Positions 43,709 through 52,584 of a stretch of DNA of 64,000 bases are shown piece after piece. A program made the position numbers and the translations under genes. Source of the stretch: an uncultured Bacteroides sp. GTDB lineage: Bacteria; Bacteroidota; Bacteroidia; Bacteroidales; Bacteroidaceae. Every line of letters begins with the position of its first letter. Positions within the stretch are counted from its first letter, which is position 1. Under the pieces are notes generated by a model, which did not search any database, was not told where the DNA came from, and worked only from the letters and a program-made list of their open reading frames with translations. The stretch is from NCBI GenBank assembly GCA_900766195.1, contig CAAFUN010000147.1, positions 1-64,000 of the forward strand. The letters run 5' to 3'.

Positions 43709-44254
43709 ATGAAAATATACGTAGCGAGCAGCTGGCGCAATCAATACCAGCAAAAAGTAGTAGAACTACTTCGTCAATTGGGACATGAAGTTTATGACTT
43801 CATGAACCCACCGGCACGAACCGGATTCAAATGGTCTGAAGTTGATCCGAACTGGAAGAGCTGGACACCGCCACAATGGCGTAAGCTCTTAGATCACCCT
43901 ATTGCAAATGAGGGCTTTAATTCAGACTTCAATGCAATGAAGTGGGCTGATGCCTGCGTAATGGTGCTGCCATGCGGTAGATCGGCCAACACGGAAGCCG
44001 GCTGGATGGCCGGCAAAGGGAAACGAGTCTTTGTATATTGCCCGGAAATGATTGAACCGGAGCTGATGTACAAAATATATGATGGCATACTCTGTTCGGA
44101 AGCTGAGCTGATTGAACAGTTCACGCCTCACACCTGCCTTGATTGTACAGCCTTTGGCGAATGCTCACTGCAGGGAGCTAAAGGCTGTACAATCAAGGCA
44201 GGTGAAGACTTTGAGTTTTATAATAAGAAATTAGTAACCGAAAAAACGGCTTAA
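43709..44254 (+). CDS. Nucleoside 2-deoxyribosyltransferase-like protein
   Basis: A 181-aa protein of the nucleoside deoxyribosyltransferase-like superfamily. MKIYVASSWRN at the start, then DFNAMKWADACVMVLPCGRSANTEAGWMAGKGKRVFVY, match phage and bacterial members that act on nucleosides or nucleotides. The C-terminus adds a small cysteine cluster (CLDCTAFGECSLQGAKGC) that may bind metal. A role in phage nucleotide metabolism is plausible. The codons for the cysteine cluster contain a perfect 25-bp inverted repeat (44131-44204), described separately. Confidence 0.75.
   Translation: MKIYVASSWRNQYQQKVVELLRQLGHEVYDFMNPPARTGFKWSEVDPNWKSWTPPQWRKLLDHPIANEGFNSDFNAMKWADACVMVLPCGRSANTEAGWMAGKGKRVFVYCPEMIEPELMYKIYDGILCSEAELIEQFTPHTCLDCTAFGECSLQGAKGCTIKAGEDFEFYNKKLVTEKTA
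44131..44204. repeat. Perfect 25-bp inverted repeat inside a coding region
   Basis: Bases 44131-44155 are the exact reverse complement of 44180-44204, with a 24-nt loop that itself contains GCTC/GAGC. The mRNA would form one of the strongest hairpins in the window, 50 bp before the stop codon of the deoxyribosyltransferase-like gene. Confidence 0.85.
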
Positions 44255-44256
44255 TC

Positions 44257-44643
44257 ATGGGTATGTCACATTGGAATAATACGGAAAAACAGTTTGTCCG
44301 GGACAATGCCGACAAACTGACTATTGAGCAGATGAGTGATAAAATAGGTCGTTCATACACGGCCGTTAAATTATTCCTACACCGCAATCGCATTCCGGTG
44401 GGGACAACGGTAAAGCGGAATATGACGCTTGAGCTTATCCGTCTACGATATAAGAATCCGGAGGACTTCTATCCGTCTAAAGCCTTTTATGAGACGTTGA
44501 AGTTCACCCCTCAACGGTGGTGGGACTTATATCTAGGAAAGAAGCAAATTTCCGAAACAGAATATATCGCCTTGTGCGATTATCTGGGAGTCACTCTCCC
44601 GGAAGCCTTTGAAACTCGACAACTGACTTTTCTTGAAGATTAA
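44257..44643 (+). CDS. Phage DNA-binding protein (Myb/HTH-like)
   Basis: A 128-aa protein whose N-terminal 50 residues look like a Myb/SANT-like or GcrA-type HTH (HWNNTEKQFVRDNADKLTIEQMSDKIGRSYTAVKLFLHRN). The second half (PSKAFYETLKFTPQRWWDLYLGKKQISETEYIALCDYLGV) resembles an XRE-like HTH. It is 2 bp after the deoxyribosyltransferase-like gene and 5 bp before the primase gene, so it may regulate or assist replication. Confidence 0.65.
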   Translation: MGMSHWNNTEKQFVRDNADKLTIEQMSDKIGRSYTAVKLFLHRNRIPVGTTVKRNMTLELIRLRYKNPEDFYPSKAFYETLKFTPQRWWDLYLGKKQISETEYIALCDYLGVTLPEAFETRQLTFLED

Positions 44644-44648
44644 TAAGA

Positions 44649-47600
44649 ATGGATAACAAAATCATAGAACGTATCAAGGACGCAAACGACATTGTAGATG
44701 TCATTTCGGAGTTTGTCACCCTGCGCAAAGCAGGAGTAAATTATATAGGTGTGTGTCCGTTTCACGCAGACACACACCCTTCAATGTCTGTCAGCAGAGC
44801 AAAGCAGATCTATAAATGCTTCGTTTGCGAACAGGGTGGAGATGTAATTAACTTCGTCCAGGAATACGAGAAAAAAACATTTTCCGAGGCTTTGGCCTAT
44901 CTTGGAAAACGCGTAGGAATAGACTACCAGCCGACAGATCTTACTCCGGAACAACAGGAACACAACAAACTTATTGAGAGCCTGCGTGTGGCCAATCGTG
45001 CAGCTGCCGATCATTATCACGAGCAGCTGCAGGAAGCTTCGGTTTATCTTAAAGGCCGCGGCTACGATCTCGAAGATGCTGCAGTTTGCAATACTCTCAA
45101 TCTGTTTTGCGTAGGCTTTGCCCCTAAAGGCAATCTGTTTAAAAAGTGGGCTTCCAGTGCCGGGTATGCTCACAACAAGCTGCTTGCTGCAGGACTTCTC
45201 AAGCAAGGCGAGCGTGGCAGTTATGATGCCTTCCAGGACAGACTTTTATTTCCTTTTTTCGATCTCCATGGTAACGTTGTCGGATTTACCGGCCGGTTGA
45301 TTGAGCCGAAGGAAGGAAGCCCCAAATACAGTAACACCGGAGACACGCTGCTATTCACAAAAGGAAAGCATATCTATGGTTTGTACCAGGCTAAACAGGC
45401 TATAGCTAGGATGGGATTTGCGTATCTAGTAGAAGGTCAAATGGATGCCTTATCTCTTCATCTTGTCGGTGTGTCCAATGCCTTTGCCGGGTCCGGGACA
45501 GCCTTTACAGAGGAGCAAATAAGAACGGTATCCCGTTTTACGTCCGATATCGTATTAGCCTATGATGCTGACAGTGCCGGCATTAAAGCCTCGCTAAAAC
45601 ATGCGGAATCATTCCTGCGACAAAAGTTCAACATCAAATGTGTGACGCTTCCGGACGGACAGGATCCGGACAACATCGCTCAGGAGATGAAAGCTGATAC
45701 AGCCAAATATCTCGTTAACAACACGGTCGATTTTGTGACCTACTTCTACAATGTCCTGCTAGGCAGTGACCTCGATGTAGATCACAAAGAAGAGGTGCTG
45801 AATGAGATACTCAAGCTTATCGGCCAGATTGAAAGCGAAACGAAGAGATTGGAATATTGTCGATTATTAGAGAAGCTGTCTGATAATAATTTAGAGGTGT
45901 TACGGAAACGCTCTTCTTCTATTTATAATCAGCTCCCGGCTCTTCCGGATCATGCTCAAATGGCAGATGGAATATACGGTCTTGATGCATTGGAAGATGT
46001 AGCAGACGAAGATGAGGACTGTTTTCTCACTGCGGATTACGATACCTTTCTCAAAGCTTACGGAGAGAGCCCTACGGTCTATCTAAAAGGAGTGTTAACC
46101 AGGACACAGGTTCAGGAGCTTCGCCGTGCGCACGGCCAGTTCTGCACTAACTATGCAGAGCTGGGTCTAACATCAACCGGACAAGAAAAAGACTTTACAG
46201 CCTCTCTTGTGGCCTGTACTCGTGCAGGAATGACTGTCATGGTAGAAAGCGAATCTACAGATACAGAAGATGATGAAGAGGCAGAAGAACAGGCCAATAC
46301 AAAAAGAAGGCTTCGCTGTGGTATCAGTCCTGCTGATAGAGACACCTTTATCAACTACTACGTGTATATGCATTGCTCCTTTCTTGCCGGATATGGGGCT
46401 GATCGAACGCCTTTTATAGAACGCTGTGCCGAGCTGATCAGTTATTGTTCAGAATCGCAACGCCAGGTCAATATGGACTTATTTAAGTCTTGGCTAGGCC
46501 TTACTAAATCGGCTTTAACGGCTATCTTAAAGCCTTATCTGGACAAACAGAAATCGCGCATTGCCATATCTTCGCAACGCCAGGATGATCTTGACGATTC
46601 CTTGGTAGAGCTGGATCCGGAAGAAGAGATACCCTTGTATGTCAAGGAAAGCAAGGAGTATTATGAAATGTACCGGGAAAAGAACTATTACCCTCGCCTC
46701 AATAACGAAGGCGAACCGGTGTGCTACGTCTTTGTTGAAAACAGACAAAGCCGGCCGGTGGGAGATTTTTATATGGAACCGCTGCTGCATATCTACAGCG
46801 ACAATAAAGACGAAAACAAGCGTGTGGTTCGCATCAACCGCCGATTCTATAAAAAGCCTCTTTACGTGGAGCTACCGTCAAAAGCCTTCACCAAGCTTTC
46901 CACCATGGAAGATGAACTTATTATGCTAGAGGCCGTAAACTTCTGCAATGGAGACGATAAGCAGTGGCGAAAAATCAAAGAATACATGAGTAGACGCTAT
47001 GTCTATTGCACCGAGATCACTACCTATGGCAATCAGCAGGAAGACGGTATGTCCGTCAAAGAAGATCAGAACTTCTTTGCCTTTTCAAACGGCATCTACC
47101 ACCAGGTTAATGACGAATGGCTGTTTGAGCCGGTTAACGAGCTCGGCATTGCAGTTCACAACAAACAGAACTACTACCTACCGGCATTCAGTGCTATATA
47201 TGCCGGAAGCGGTCGGAAAAACGATAAATACGAAATTATATCAACCCTTATGTATCGGGATATCCCATCTGCCAAACAAGTCACTTTCGAGACGTGGGCC
47301 AGTCTGATGGATCAAGTTTATAAAATCAACGACAACGGTAAATGGGCATTACTTTTCTCTATCATGTGCGCTTTCCGGAGCAATATACACAGCCTAGACC
47401 GACTGTTTACCGCTCCCTTCTTCATGGGGCCTATGTCTTCCGGAAAGACACAGATTGCTATCTCTATCCGCTCCCTATTTATATCTCCAAAGGTTCCCAT
47501 CTTTAACCTGAATATCGGAACAGACGCTGCCATGAGCACACTAATGGGCACCTTCAGAGACGTGCCTGTAGTGCTAGACGAATACAACAACAAAGACATT

Positions 47601-48683
47601 TCTGATATCAAGTTCCAGGCACTTAAAGGTATCGTATATGACGGTGACGGCCGACAAAAGCGGAAAGGTACCGGCAGCAAGGAAATTGAGAATGATAAAG
47701 TATATGCTCCTGTCGTAATATGCGGACAGGAAACACCGCAACGTGATGATAATGCCCTGATGAGTCGTATCATTGTGTGCGAAGTCCCTAAGCCTTCAGG
47801 CCCACGTAGCCGCGAAGAGATTGAAATGTTTGAAAAGCTCAAAGAAATAGAGGATCCGGACAAAGTAGGACTGAGCAACGTACTGCTCGAGATACTGCAG
47901 CTTCGGCCCCTGGTGATGAAGCATTTTAAGCGAATGAAACAAGTGTGCTACATGGAGCTGAAAGATGCCATATCCAACGTAGGCGAAATAGACCGACTTA
48001 TGAAAACGGCTTCTTTGTTCCTGGCCACCTGCAAGCTTTTAGAAGAGCAAACTACGCTGAAGCTTCCATTCACATATAAAGAGTTCTTTCAAATAGCCAT
48101 CGACAAAATAAAGAGCCAGGTAGAGTTAATTAGCAAGTCTGATAAGCTGGCCACCTTCTTCAAGGCCATGGACGTAATGATTGATACCAAGGCCGTATTG
48201 CAAGGCCGTGAGTTCTCTATCGAAGAGAAACAGAAGCTCACCATTACACTCTCTAAAAAAGAGAAAAAAGAGGTTGTTTTGCCTCCTGCTACCCGCGTTC
48301 TCTACCTGCGTGTAAGTAATATATATTCGCTATACACAAAGTCTTCATACAATAAAGAAGAGACTACGCAAAGCACGATTGAACAAAATCTCCGCTCGCA
48401 CCCGTCATATCTCGGTTCCGTGTCCGGGAAACGTTTCGATTGGAATGAGGTAGCAGAAGTACCTTCCGGAGAATTTACCGGCACAAACGAAGAAAGCGGT
48501 GATCCTCAATCAAAAGCAGACAACCGCGTAACCAAACGCCTGGTACCGTTCGGCATCAACACCAGTTGTATAGCTCTAAATTATAACATCTTTAGAGATT
48601 TATACGACATCGATCTAGAACGAAAGTCAAGCCAGGAAAACAGCAACAATAACGAGACGGAAGCACAACCGCTCCCGTTCTAA
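44649..48683 (+). CDS. Phage primase-helicase fusion
   Basis: A 1344-aa replication protein. The N-terminus is DnaG-like: a CHC2 zinc finger (Cys36, His39, Cys57, Cys60), then the primase core and TOPRIM (catalytic Glu262 in LVEGQMDAL; Asp306/Asp308 in AYDADSAGIK). An acidic linker follows (ESTDTEDDEEAEEQ, near 540). The C-terminal part has an ATPase core with Walker A GPMSSGKTQ near residue 926 and Walker B VVLDEYNN near 975, consistent with a helicase. It should prime and unwind the phage DNA. It is far longer than bacterial DnaG (about 600 aa) because of the fused helicase. The putative origin lies 1.3 kb downstream. Confidence 0.88.
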   Translation: MDNKIIERIKDANDIVDVISEFVTLRKAGVNYIGVCPFHADTHPSMSVSRAKQIYKCFVCEQGGDVINFVQEYEKKTFSEALAYLGKRVGIDYQPTDLTPEQQEHNKLIESLRVANRAAADHYHEQLQEASVYLKGRGYDLEDAAVCNTLNLFCVGFAPKGNLFKKWASSAGYAHNKLLAAGLLKQGERGSYDAFQDRLLFPFFDLHGNVVGFTGRLIEPKEGSPKYSNTGDTLLFTKGKHIYGLYQAKQAIARMGFAYLVEGQMDALSLHLVGVSNAFAGSGTAFTEEQIRTVSRFTSDIVLAYDADSAGIKASLKHAESFLRQKFNIKCVTLPDGQDPDNIAQEMKADTAKYLVNNTVDFVTYFYNVLLGSDLDVDHKEEVLNEILKLIGQIESETKRLEYCRLLEKLSDNNLEVLRKRSSSIYNQLPALPDHAQMADGIYGLDALEDVADEDEDCFLTADYDTFLKAYGESPTVYLKGVLTRTQVQELRRAHGQFCTNYAELGLTSTGQEKDFTASLVACTRAGMTVMVESESTDTEDDEEAEEQANTKRRLRCGISPADRDTFINYYVYMHCSFLAGYGADRTPFIERCAELISYCSESQRQVNMDLFKSWLGLTKSALTAILKPYLDKQKSRIAISSQRQDDLDDSLVELDPEEEIPLYVKESKEYYEMYREKNYYPRLNNEGEPVCYVFVENRQSRPVGDFYMEPLLHIYSDNKDENKRVVRINRRFYKKPLYVELPSKAFTKLSTMEDELIMLEAVNFCNGDDKQWRKIKEYMSRRYVYCTEITTYGNQQEDGMSVKEDQNFFAFSNGIYHQVNDEWLFEPVNELGIAVHNKQNYYLPAFSAIYAGSGRKNDKYEIISTLMYRDIPSAKQVTFETWASLMDQVYKINDNGKWALLFSIMCAFRSNIHSLDRLFTAPFFMGPMSSGKTQIAISIRSLFISPKVPIFNLNIGTDAAMSTLMGTFRDVPVVLDEYNNKDISDIKFQALKGIVYDGDGRQKRKGTGSKEIENDKVYAPVVICGQETPQRDDNALMSRIIVCEVPKPSGPRSREEIEMFEKLKEIEDPDKVGLSNVLLEILQLRPLVMKHFKRMKQVCYMELKDAISNVGEIDRLMKTASLFLATCKLLEEQTTLKLPFTYKEFFQIAIDKIKSQVELISKSDKLATFFKAMDVMIDTKAVLQGREFSIEEKQKLTITLSKKEKKEVVLPPATRVLYLRVSNIYSLYTKSSYNKEETTQSTIEQNLRSHPSYLGSVSGKRFDWNEVAEVPSGEFTGTNEESGDPQSKADNRVTKRLVPFGINTSCIALNYNIFRDLYDIDLERKSSQENSNNNETEAQPLPF

Positions 48684-48705
48684 ATATTAATCAATTAAAC
48701 AATTT

Positions 48706-49338
48706 ATGAAAATGAAAACAACGGATGAAAAAGCAGGAGAGTTTTCCGCTTCTCTTAGCAATCAAAGTGGGACGTACGCTAAAGGCGAAATTGAAACGGC
48801 CTTTGTTTGCGGATATAATAAAGCCTTAGAAGAGATAGGCTCTAATGCTTTAGCTTGCATCATGGAGCGTAAAAGACAAATTGAAATGGAAGGTTTTGAT
48901 TTAAAAAGGGATGATAGTTACACAGACGAGGAACTCCCTTGTCTTGCAGCTTCTTATTTAATGGCTCCACTTTACAGAAAAACAAAGGTGATTCCCCCCT
49001 ATTTTCCAAGAAGATGGGACTGGTCTTGGTGGAAACCAGCTAAAGATAATTCTGTAAAAGAACGACTCCGGGAATTGAGTAAAAGCGGTGCTCTTATATT
49101 AGCTGAGATGGATCGACTCGTGAGAAGCGAAAATAATGTCGAGGCCGAGGACTATAGTAGATATGGTCACACACTCTTCATCTCACAAGATGAATACTAC
49201 GCAATCAAAAACTCAATCAGCTCTATTCATCAAGTAATAGGAGCGTTTAACCATGAAGGCATGGCTAAAACCAGACGGCTCGAATTTGCAAAGAAGCTTG
49301 AGAATTTAGTTGAAAGATATGAAACAGAAAGGAGATAA
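48706..49338 (+). CDS. Phage protein with conserved ERxRQIxxEG...WWKP domain
   Basis: A 210-aa protein. The middle (MERKRQIEMEGFDLKRDD ... WDWSWWKPAKD ... LSKSGALILAEMDRL) matches a domain I know from many unrelated phages and prophages, also in Proteobacteria, whose function is unknown. The flanks are lineage-specific. It is 22 bp after the primase-helicase gene and 3 bp before the next. Confidence 0.7.
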   Translation: MKMKTTDEKAGEFSASLSNQSGTYAKGEIETAFVCGYNKALEEIGSNALACIMERKRQIEMEGFDLKRDDSYTDEELPCLAASYLMAPLYRKTKVIPPYFPRRWDWSWWKPAKDNSVKERLRELSKSGALILAEMDRLVRSENNVEAEDYSRYGHTLFISQDEYYAIKNSISSIHQVIGAFNHEGMAKTRRLEFAKKLENLVERYETERR

Positions 49339-49341
49339 AGT

Positions 49342-49857
49342 ATGTATTACAAAATAGAAAATAAGAACTGCAAAGTTTATAAAGAGTTACGCGCTATGCG
49401 TGAAAACGAACTTTTAATTGAAGAAGCAAACCGAAAGGCTCTTGCCGAAAGGATATCACATACTTATGAAAAATTTTATGGATATCATGGGCAACAAAAC
49501 ATAAACCGGGTTTCTACCTATATTGGGTTTCGTTTTAATGAATCTGATAAAATAGACAAGTCAGTTTGGGTTCCCTCTAAAGATAAACCAGGCATATACC
49601 TCCCAAATAATAGAACTAAAGCGGGAAGAGAAATGAACTTATTTCTCCGCACATTAAAGAAAGGTTGCCTTTGGGAGGTATGGGAGATACTTGACGCGCC
49701 GGAGATTGGCTGTTTTCAATTCCCTTATGTCGATATCATTGGCGATATTATCATTATATATTTAGACGACAAGCAGGAGCCTAAAGATAAAAATGTGATT
49801 GAAATAACCAAGAAGGAATTTTATTCGATTCTACGCCCTGATGGTGGAGAAAAATGA
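49342..49857 (+). CDS. Phage hypothetical protein
   Basis: A 171-aa cytoplasmic protein without a recognised family. It begins with a helical charged region (YKELRAMRENELLIEEANRKALAERISHTYEKF) and ends in a beta-rich part with a hydrophobic strand (YVDIIGDIIIIYLDD). It is the last gene before the non-coding origin-like region, with a terminator 28 bp after its stop. Confidence 0.6.
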   Translation: MYYKIENKNCKVYKELRAMRENELLIEEANRKALAERISHTYEKFYGYHGQQNINRVSTYIGFRFNESDKIDKSVWVPSKDKPGIYLPNNRTKAGREMNLFLRTLKKGCLWEVWEILDAPEIGCFQFPYVDIIGDIIIIYLDDKQEPKDKNVIEITKKEFYSILRPDGGEK

Positions 49858-49885
49858 AATAGTAGAAAGTATCACAGTATTATAG

Positions 49886-49928
49886 AGCGGTGTTCACCAG
49901 TCCGGATTGAACACCGCTCAATCTTTTA
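49886..49928 (+). terminator. Terminator of the phage early operon
   Basis: GAGCGGTGTTCA (49886-49897) pairs perfectly with TGAACACCGCTC (49909-49920), 11-nt loop, followed by AATCTTTT. Ends the run of early genes. Confidence 0.8.
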
Positions 49929-50516
49929 TGTACCCTCACGCCGAAAGGGGTATTCTTGCAGACATGCCGAAAGGGGTATTATCGTAAACACACCGAACGG
50001 GGTATCCCTTCCCTTCTCTTTCAACTCTTATTTTTACATCCCCCGCACCCCCTGAATTAAAAAAGAGACTTAAAGAAAAGAACGCGCGAATTGAAAGAAA
50101 AAAAACGCAAACTACCATCCAACAGTCCAACAGTCCAACAAACGGAATTTCTTTCAATCCATAGATAAGAGATAATGGGCTCATATATAGTATATTATAT
50201 ATTTTAAATGAAATAATATATATATATAATACGTGTTGGACTGTTGGTTTTTGTTGGACGGTGTTGGACTGTTGGTTTTTGAGGGTTCTTTTCGTTTGTG
50301 GACACTTCCTCTTCTCCGTCCAACAAAAAGATTGCTTTTCCCTCTTTGTTGGACGAAAATATGAGCGTCCAACATTCATTTTTAAGTGCTCACATTTGTG
50401 TATATCATTAACAATCAATATCTTTACACTTTATAAAATCCGCGTGTTGGACTGTTGGACGGTTGGACGGAAAAAATACGCAGAAACTCTATTCACAACG
50501 AAAAACGGAAAAAGCT
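49929..50516. other. Putative phage replication origin
   Basis: No gene is credible here. In order: 26-bp iterons (49940-50005); three tandem 8-bp TCCAACAG-type repeats (50117-50140); an AT-rich core of about 70 bp (50160-50230); a direct repeat of 21 bp with a 28-bp period (50233-50253, 50261-50281); scattered GTTGGAC/GTCCAAC copies; and three tandem 8-bp GTTGGAC repeats (50446-50468) in inverted orientation to the left set. Binding arrays flanking an easily melted core, directly after the replication genes, resemble an origin. It could instead be an operator region for the gene at 50517. Confidence 0.5.
49940..50005. repeat. Three 26-bp iterons
   Basis: CCGAAAGGGGTAT at 49942 and 49968, and CCGAACGGGGTAT at 49994: exact 26-bp spacing, all in one orientation. 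Such iterons are typical of initiator-protein sites at replication origins. Confidence 0.65.
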
Positions 50517-51041
50517 ATGATGGTTACGAAAATCACGATAACACCCTATCTCGTGGAATATCTCTTCGGAAAATTCAACAATGGAGCGGAAGAACCTATC
50601 CATTTCCCTGATGACTCCGATATATATCACGTTATCTGGCAGCTCATGATGAAGCGGCCTAAAGATTCCTCTTTTGTAGATACCGGCAATTTGCCTATTT
50701 ACCTGCCTAACAGGCGCGAGGGCAAAGATCCTAAGACGTACAACTACCTGTCGCCACGCTCGGCAGATATCATAGAAAAGCATGTGAAGCGAATGTTTAA
50801 TGAAGAGCTTCGCTCGCAGCTCTCAGACAATCGTGAACGTGGCCGGATGTATCAAGACATTGAGGTAGTTCATCAATTCGTATGCAACTATGGAATTGAA
50901 TCTATCAGCGAAGACGCACTATTGAAAAACTTCTATCGTTGGCGCGAAAACATCCGGAAAATGCGCACGAGACGCAATTATGAAAGAAGGTTAAATAACG
51001 TAGGAAAAATGTCCGACCAAAAGGGCTGTTTTGTCCGCTAA
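50517..51041 (+). CDS. Phage hypothetical protein, possible DNA-binding
   Basis: A 174-aa protein; I start at 50517 (MMVTKITITPYLVEYL) because the earlier frame from 50463 runs through the repeat array. It has PIHFPDDSDIYHVIWQLMMKRP near the start, LSPRSADIIEKHVKRMFNEELRSQL in the middle and an Arg/Lys-rich end (ENIRKMRTRRNYERRLNN). I have seen this type in Bacteroides prophages but know no function. The basic tail and its position at the repeat array suggest DNA binding; the 3' end carries part of a 22-bp repeat. Confidence 0.6.
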   Translation: MMVTKITITPYLVEYLFGKFNNGAEEPIHFPDDSDIYHVIWQLMMKRPKDSSFVDTGNLPIYLPNRREGKDPKTYNYLSPRSADIIEKHVKRMFNEELRSQLSDNRERGRMYQDIEVVHQFVCNYGIESISEDALLKNFYRWRENIRKMRTRRNYERRLNNVGKMSDQKGCFVR

Positions 51042-51098
51042 CGTGGGAAAAAATGTCCTGCCTGTGGCGTAAAAGCGTCCTACCTATGGCGAACTTAT
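51011..51098. repeat. 22-bp periodic GTCC repeats
   Basis: GTCC occurs at 51011, 51033, 51055 and 51077, exactly 22 bp apart, each followed by a degenerate unit (the last two are GTCCtgCCTgTGGCG and GTCCtaCCTaTGGCG). The array begins in the 3' end of the gene before and runs through the 96-bp gap. Confidence 0.6.
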
Positions 51099-51137
51099 TG
51101 ATTTACAAATGTTTAAAACGTTAATATCATTAAAAAT

Positions 51138-51479
51138 ATGAGAGAGCTATCAACCATTATTCGGGTTCATCACCTAGGGCTTAATAAAGACTATGAGTTC
51201 CTTGCCGATAAATTCACTTTTACCCCTACCGCATCCGATAGCGATGCCGGCATAAGTTATGATTGTTCGCTCCAGAAAACGATAGAGCTGCCTGGAGCTG
51301 ATTCACTCCGTCAGTTCTCTCAGCCACAACGATGTATTGTCACATTTACGGACTCTTCCGGACGCAATATAAAAGTAGGTTCTGCTGACATTCCTGCTCG
51401 AATATCAGTTAACCCCTATTTATCTGCCGCTCAAATAACCATTAGCTGCCGGCAGATTAATTCTCCATATATTATGTAG
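51138..51479 (+). CDS. Phage hypothetical protein
   Basis: A 113-aa, mostly beta protein (STIIRVHHLGLNKDYEFLADKFTFTPTASDSDAGISYDCSL). No family recognised. It lies between the 22-bp repeats and a terminator, alone, so it may form its own transcription unit at the border between early and structural genes. Confidence 0.6.
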   Translation: MRELSTIIRVHHLGLNKDYEFLADKFTFTPTASDSDAGISYDCSLQKTIELPGADSLRQFSQPQRCIVTFTDSSGRNIKVGSADIPARISVNPYLSAAQITISCRQINSPYIM

Positions 51480-51523
51480 TGATACATTTTTTCTGTTTTT
51501 ATTTTTCATGTTTGTAAGTTTGG

Positions 51524-51556
51524 GGCCTATATATAAATGTATATAGGCCTTTTTTA
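51524..51556 (+). terminator. Terminator before the structural genes
   Basis: GGCCTATATA (51524-51533), 6-nt loop, TATATAGGCC (51540-51549), then seven T. Strong and clean. Confidence 0.85.
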
Positions 51557-51604
51557 TAAGCATTCTGCCCATATTACGTCCTTCACGGGCCTACTTCCGC
51601 CAGC

Positions 51605-51612
51605 TATCTTTG
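51605..51612 (+). promoter_or_regulatory. Likely promoter -7 box of the structural operon
   Basis: TATCTTTG matches the consensus exactly, 15 bp before the ATG at 51628 and directly after a terminator. The -33 region is only weakly conserved (TTC), which would fit a need for an activator. Confidence 0.5.
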
Positions 51613-51627
51613 CTTAAAAGAAATTCA

Positions 51628-52569
51628 ATGAAGCTAGCTGCACTACAACAAATCATGCTATCTACCTCTCCGTTGCTGATATCCGGCAATGGCTATACTC
51701 GTTATATGATGGAAGCTTTCCCTATTGTTAGGGACACGAGCACTCCGTCACTCTCACCTTATAAAGAGTTGGCACAAGTTGAAATGAAGGAACTCATTAA
51801 TCAGTATGCGCTTTCGGACATTCCGGAAGTATGCCTAACTGATGACTATGTATCAGAAGAACTTCCTTCCTGCTCAATAGCTTATTATCGTATTTTTGGT
51901 TTTATCACTTCCGCTTGCCGGTGGTGGTTTAATAGCAAGCAACTGGAACTCGATCTGCTAGCTGCAGATAAGAATCCTCAAATAGCTTGTCACTTTTTGC
52001 ATATCAATTCTCCCGGTGGTGAAGCCTGGTACCTGGATCGTCTTAGCGAAACAATGCGCCAGCTACAGAAGCCTGTGTTCGCACTTATGGAACAGGTATG
52101 CGCTTCAGCAGCCTATTATATAGGTTGCCATGCACAGAAAATTGCCGTATTAACACAAAACGATCAGATCGGCTGTATTGGCACGATGGCCAGCTTCGTC
52201 TCCTTTGAAGAGTATTACGCGAAACTCGGCATCAAACAAATTCAGGTACATGCAGATCAGTCCGATCTAAAAAATAAAAAGTTTGATGACCTGCTTGCCG
52301 GAAAACCCAAGCAATATATTCAAGACATGCTAAATCCGCTTGCCGCACAGTTCATACAAGAAGTGCGAGACATGCGGCCTAAAATAAAGCCACTTCCTGA
52401 TGATGCTCCGGTACTCCGTGGAGAAACATTCTCCAGTGCTGCAGCAATAGATCTCGGACTGGTAGATAGTATAATGACATTCCCCGAAGCTGTGCAAACC
52501 GCACTCAGCATGGCAAAGGATTATGATTCATTGGCTAACAATATGAAAAAGGCTCTCAAATTTATCTAA
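51628..52569 (+). CDS. S49-family phage capsid protease
   Basis: ClpP-fold protease (SppA/S49 type) of 313 aa that processes the capsid during head assembly. HINSPGGEAWYLDRL forms the oxyanion region; the nucleophile Ser is in VCASAAYYIG (near residue 160), and DQSDLKNKKFDD (near 212) holds the probable catalytic Lys. GCIGTMASFVSFEEYYAKLGI is also typical. I start at the ATG at 51628; the upstream in-frame TTG at 51610 overlaps the promoter. It lies 15 bp before the probable capsid gene. Confidence 0.85.
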   Translation: MKLAALQQIMLSTSPLLISGNGYTRYMMEAFPIVRDTSTPSLSPYKELAQVEMKELINQYALSDIPEVCLTDDYVSEELPSCSIAYYRIFGFITSACRWWFNSKQLELDLLAADKNPQIACHFLHINSPGGEAWYLDRLSETMRQLQKPVFALMEQVCASAAYYIGCHAQKIAVLTQNDQIGCIGTMASFVSFEEYYAKLGIKQIQVHADQSDLKNKKFDDLLAGKPKQYIQDMLNPLAAQFIQEVRDMRPKIKPLPDDAPVLRGETFSSAAAIDLGLVDSIMTFPEAVQTALSMAKDYDSLANNMKKALKFI

Positions 52570-52584
52570 TATAATTCACTCACT

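Noticed and set aside
49936..50418. 160-codon minus-strand frame
   Set aside because: Covers the iterons, AT-rich core and GTTGGAC arrays; the translation only reflects the repeats.
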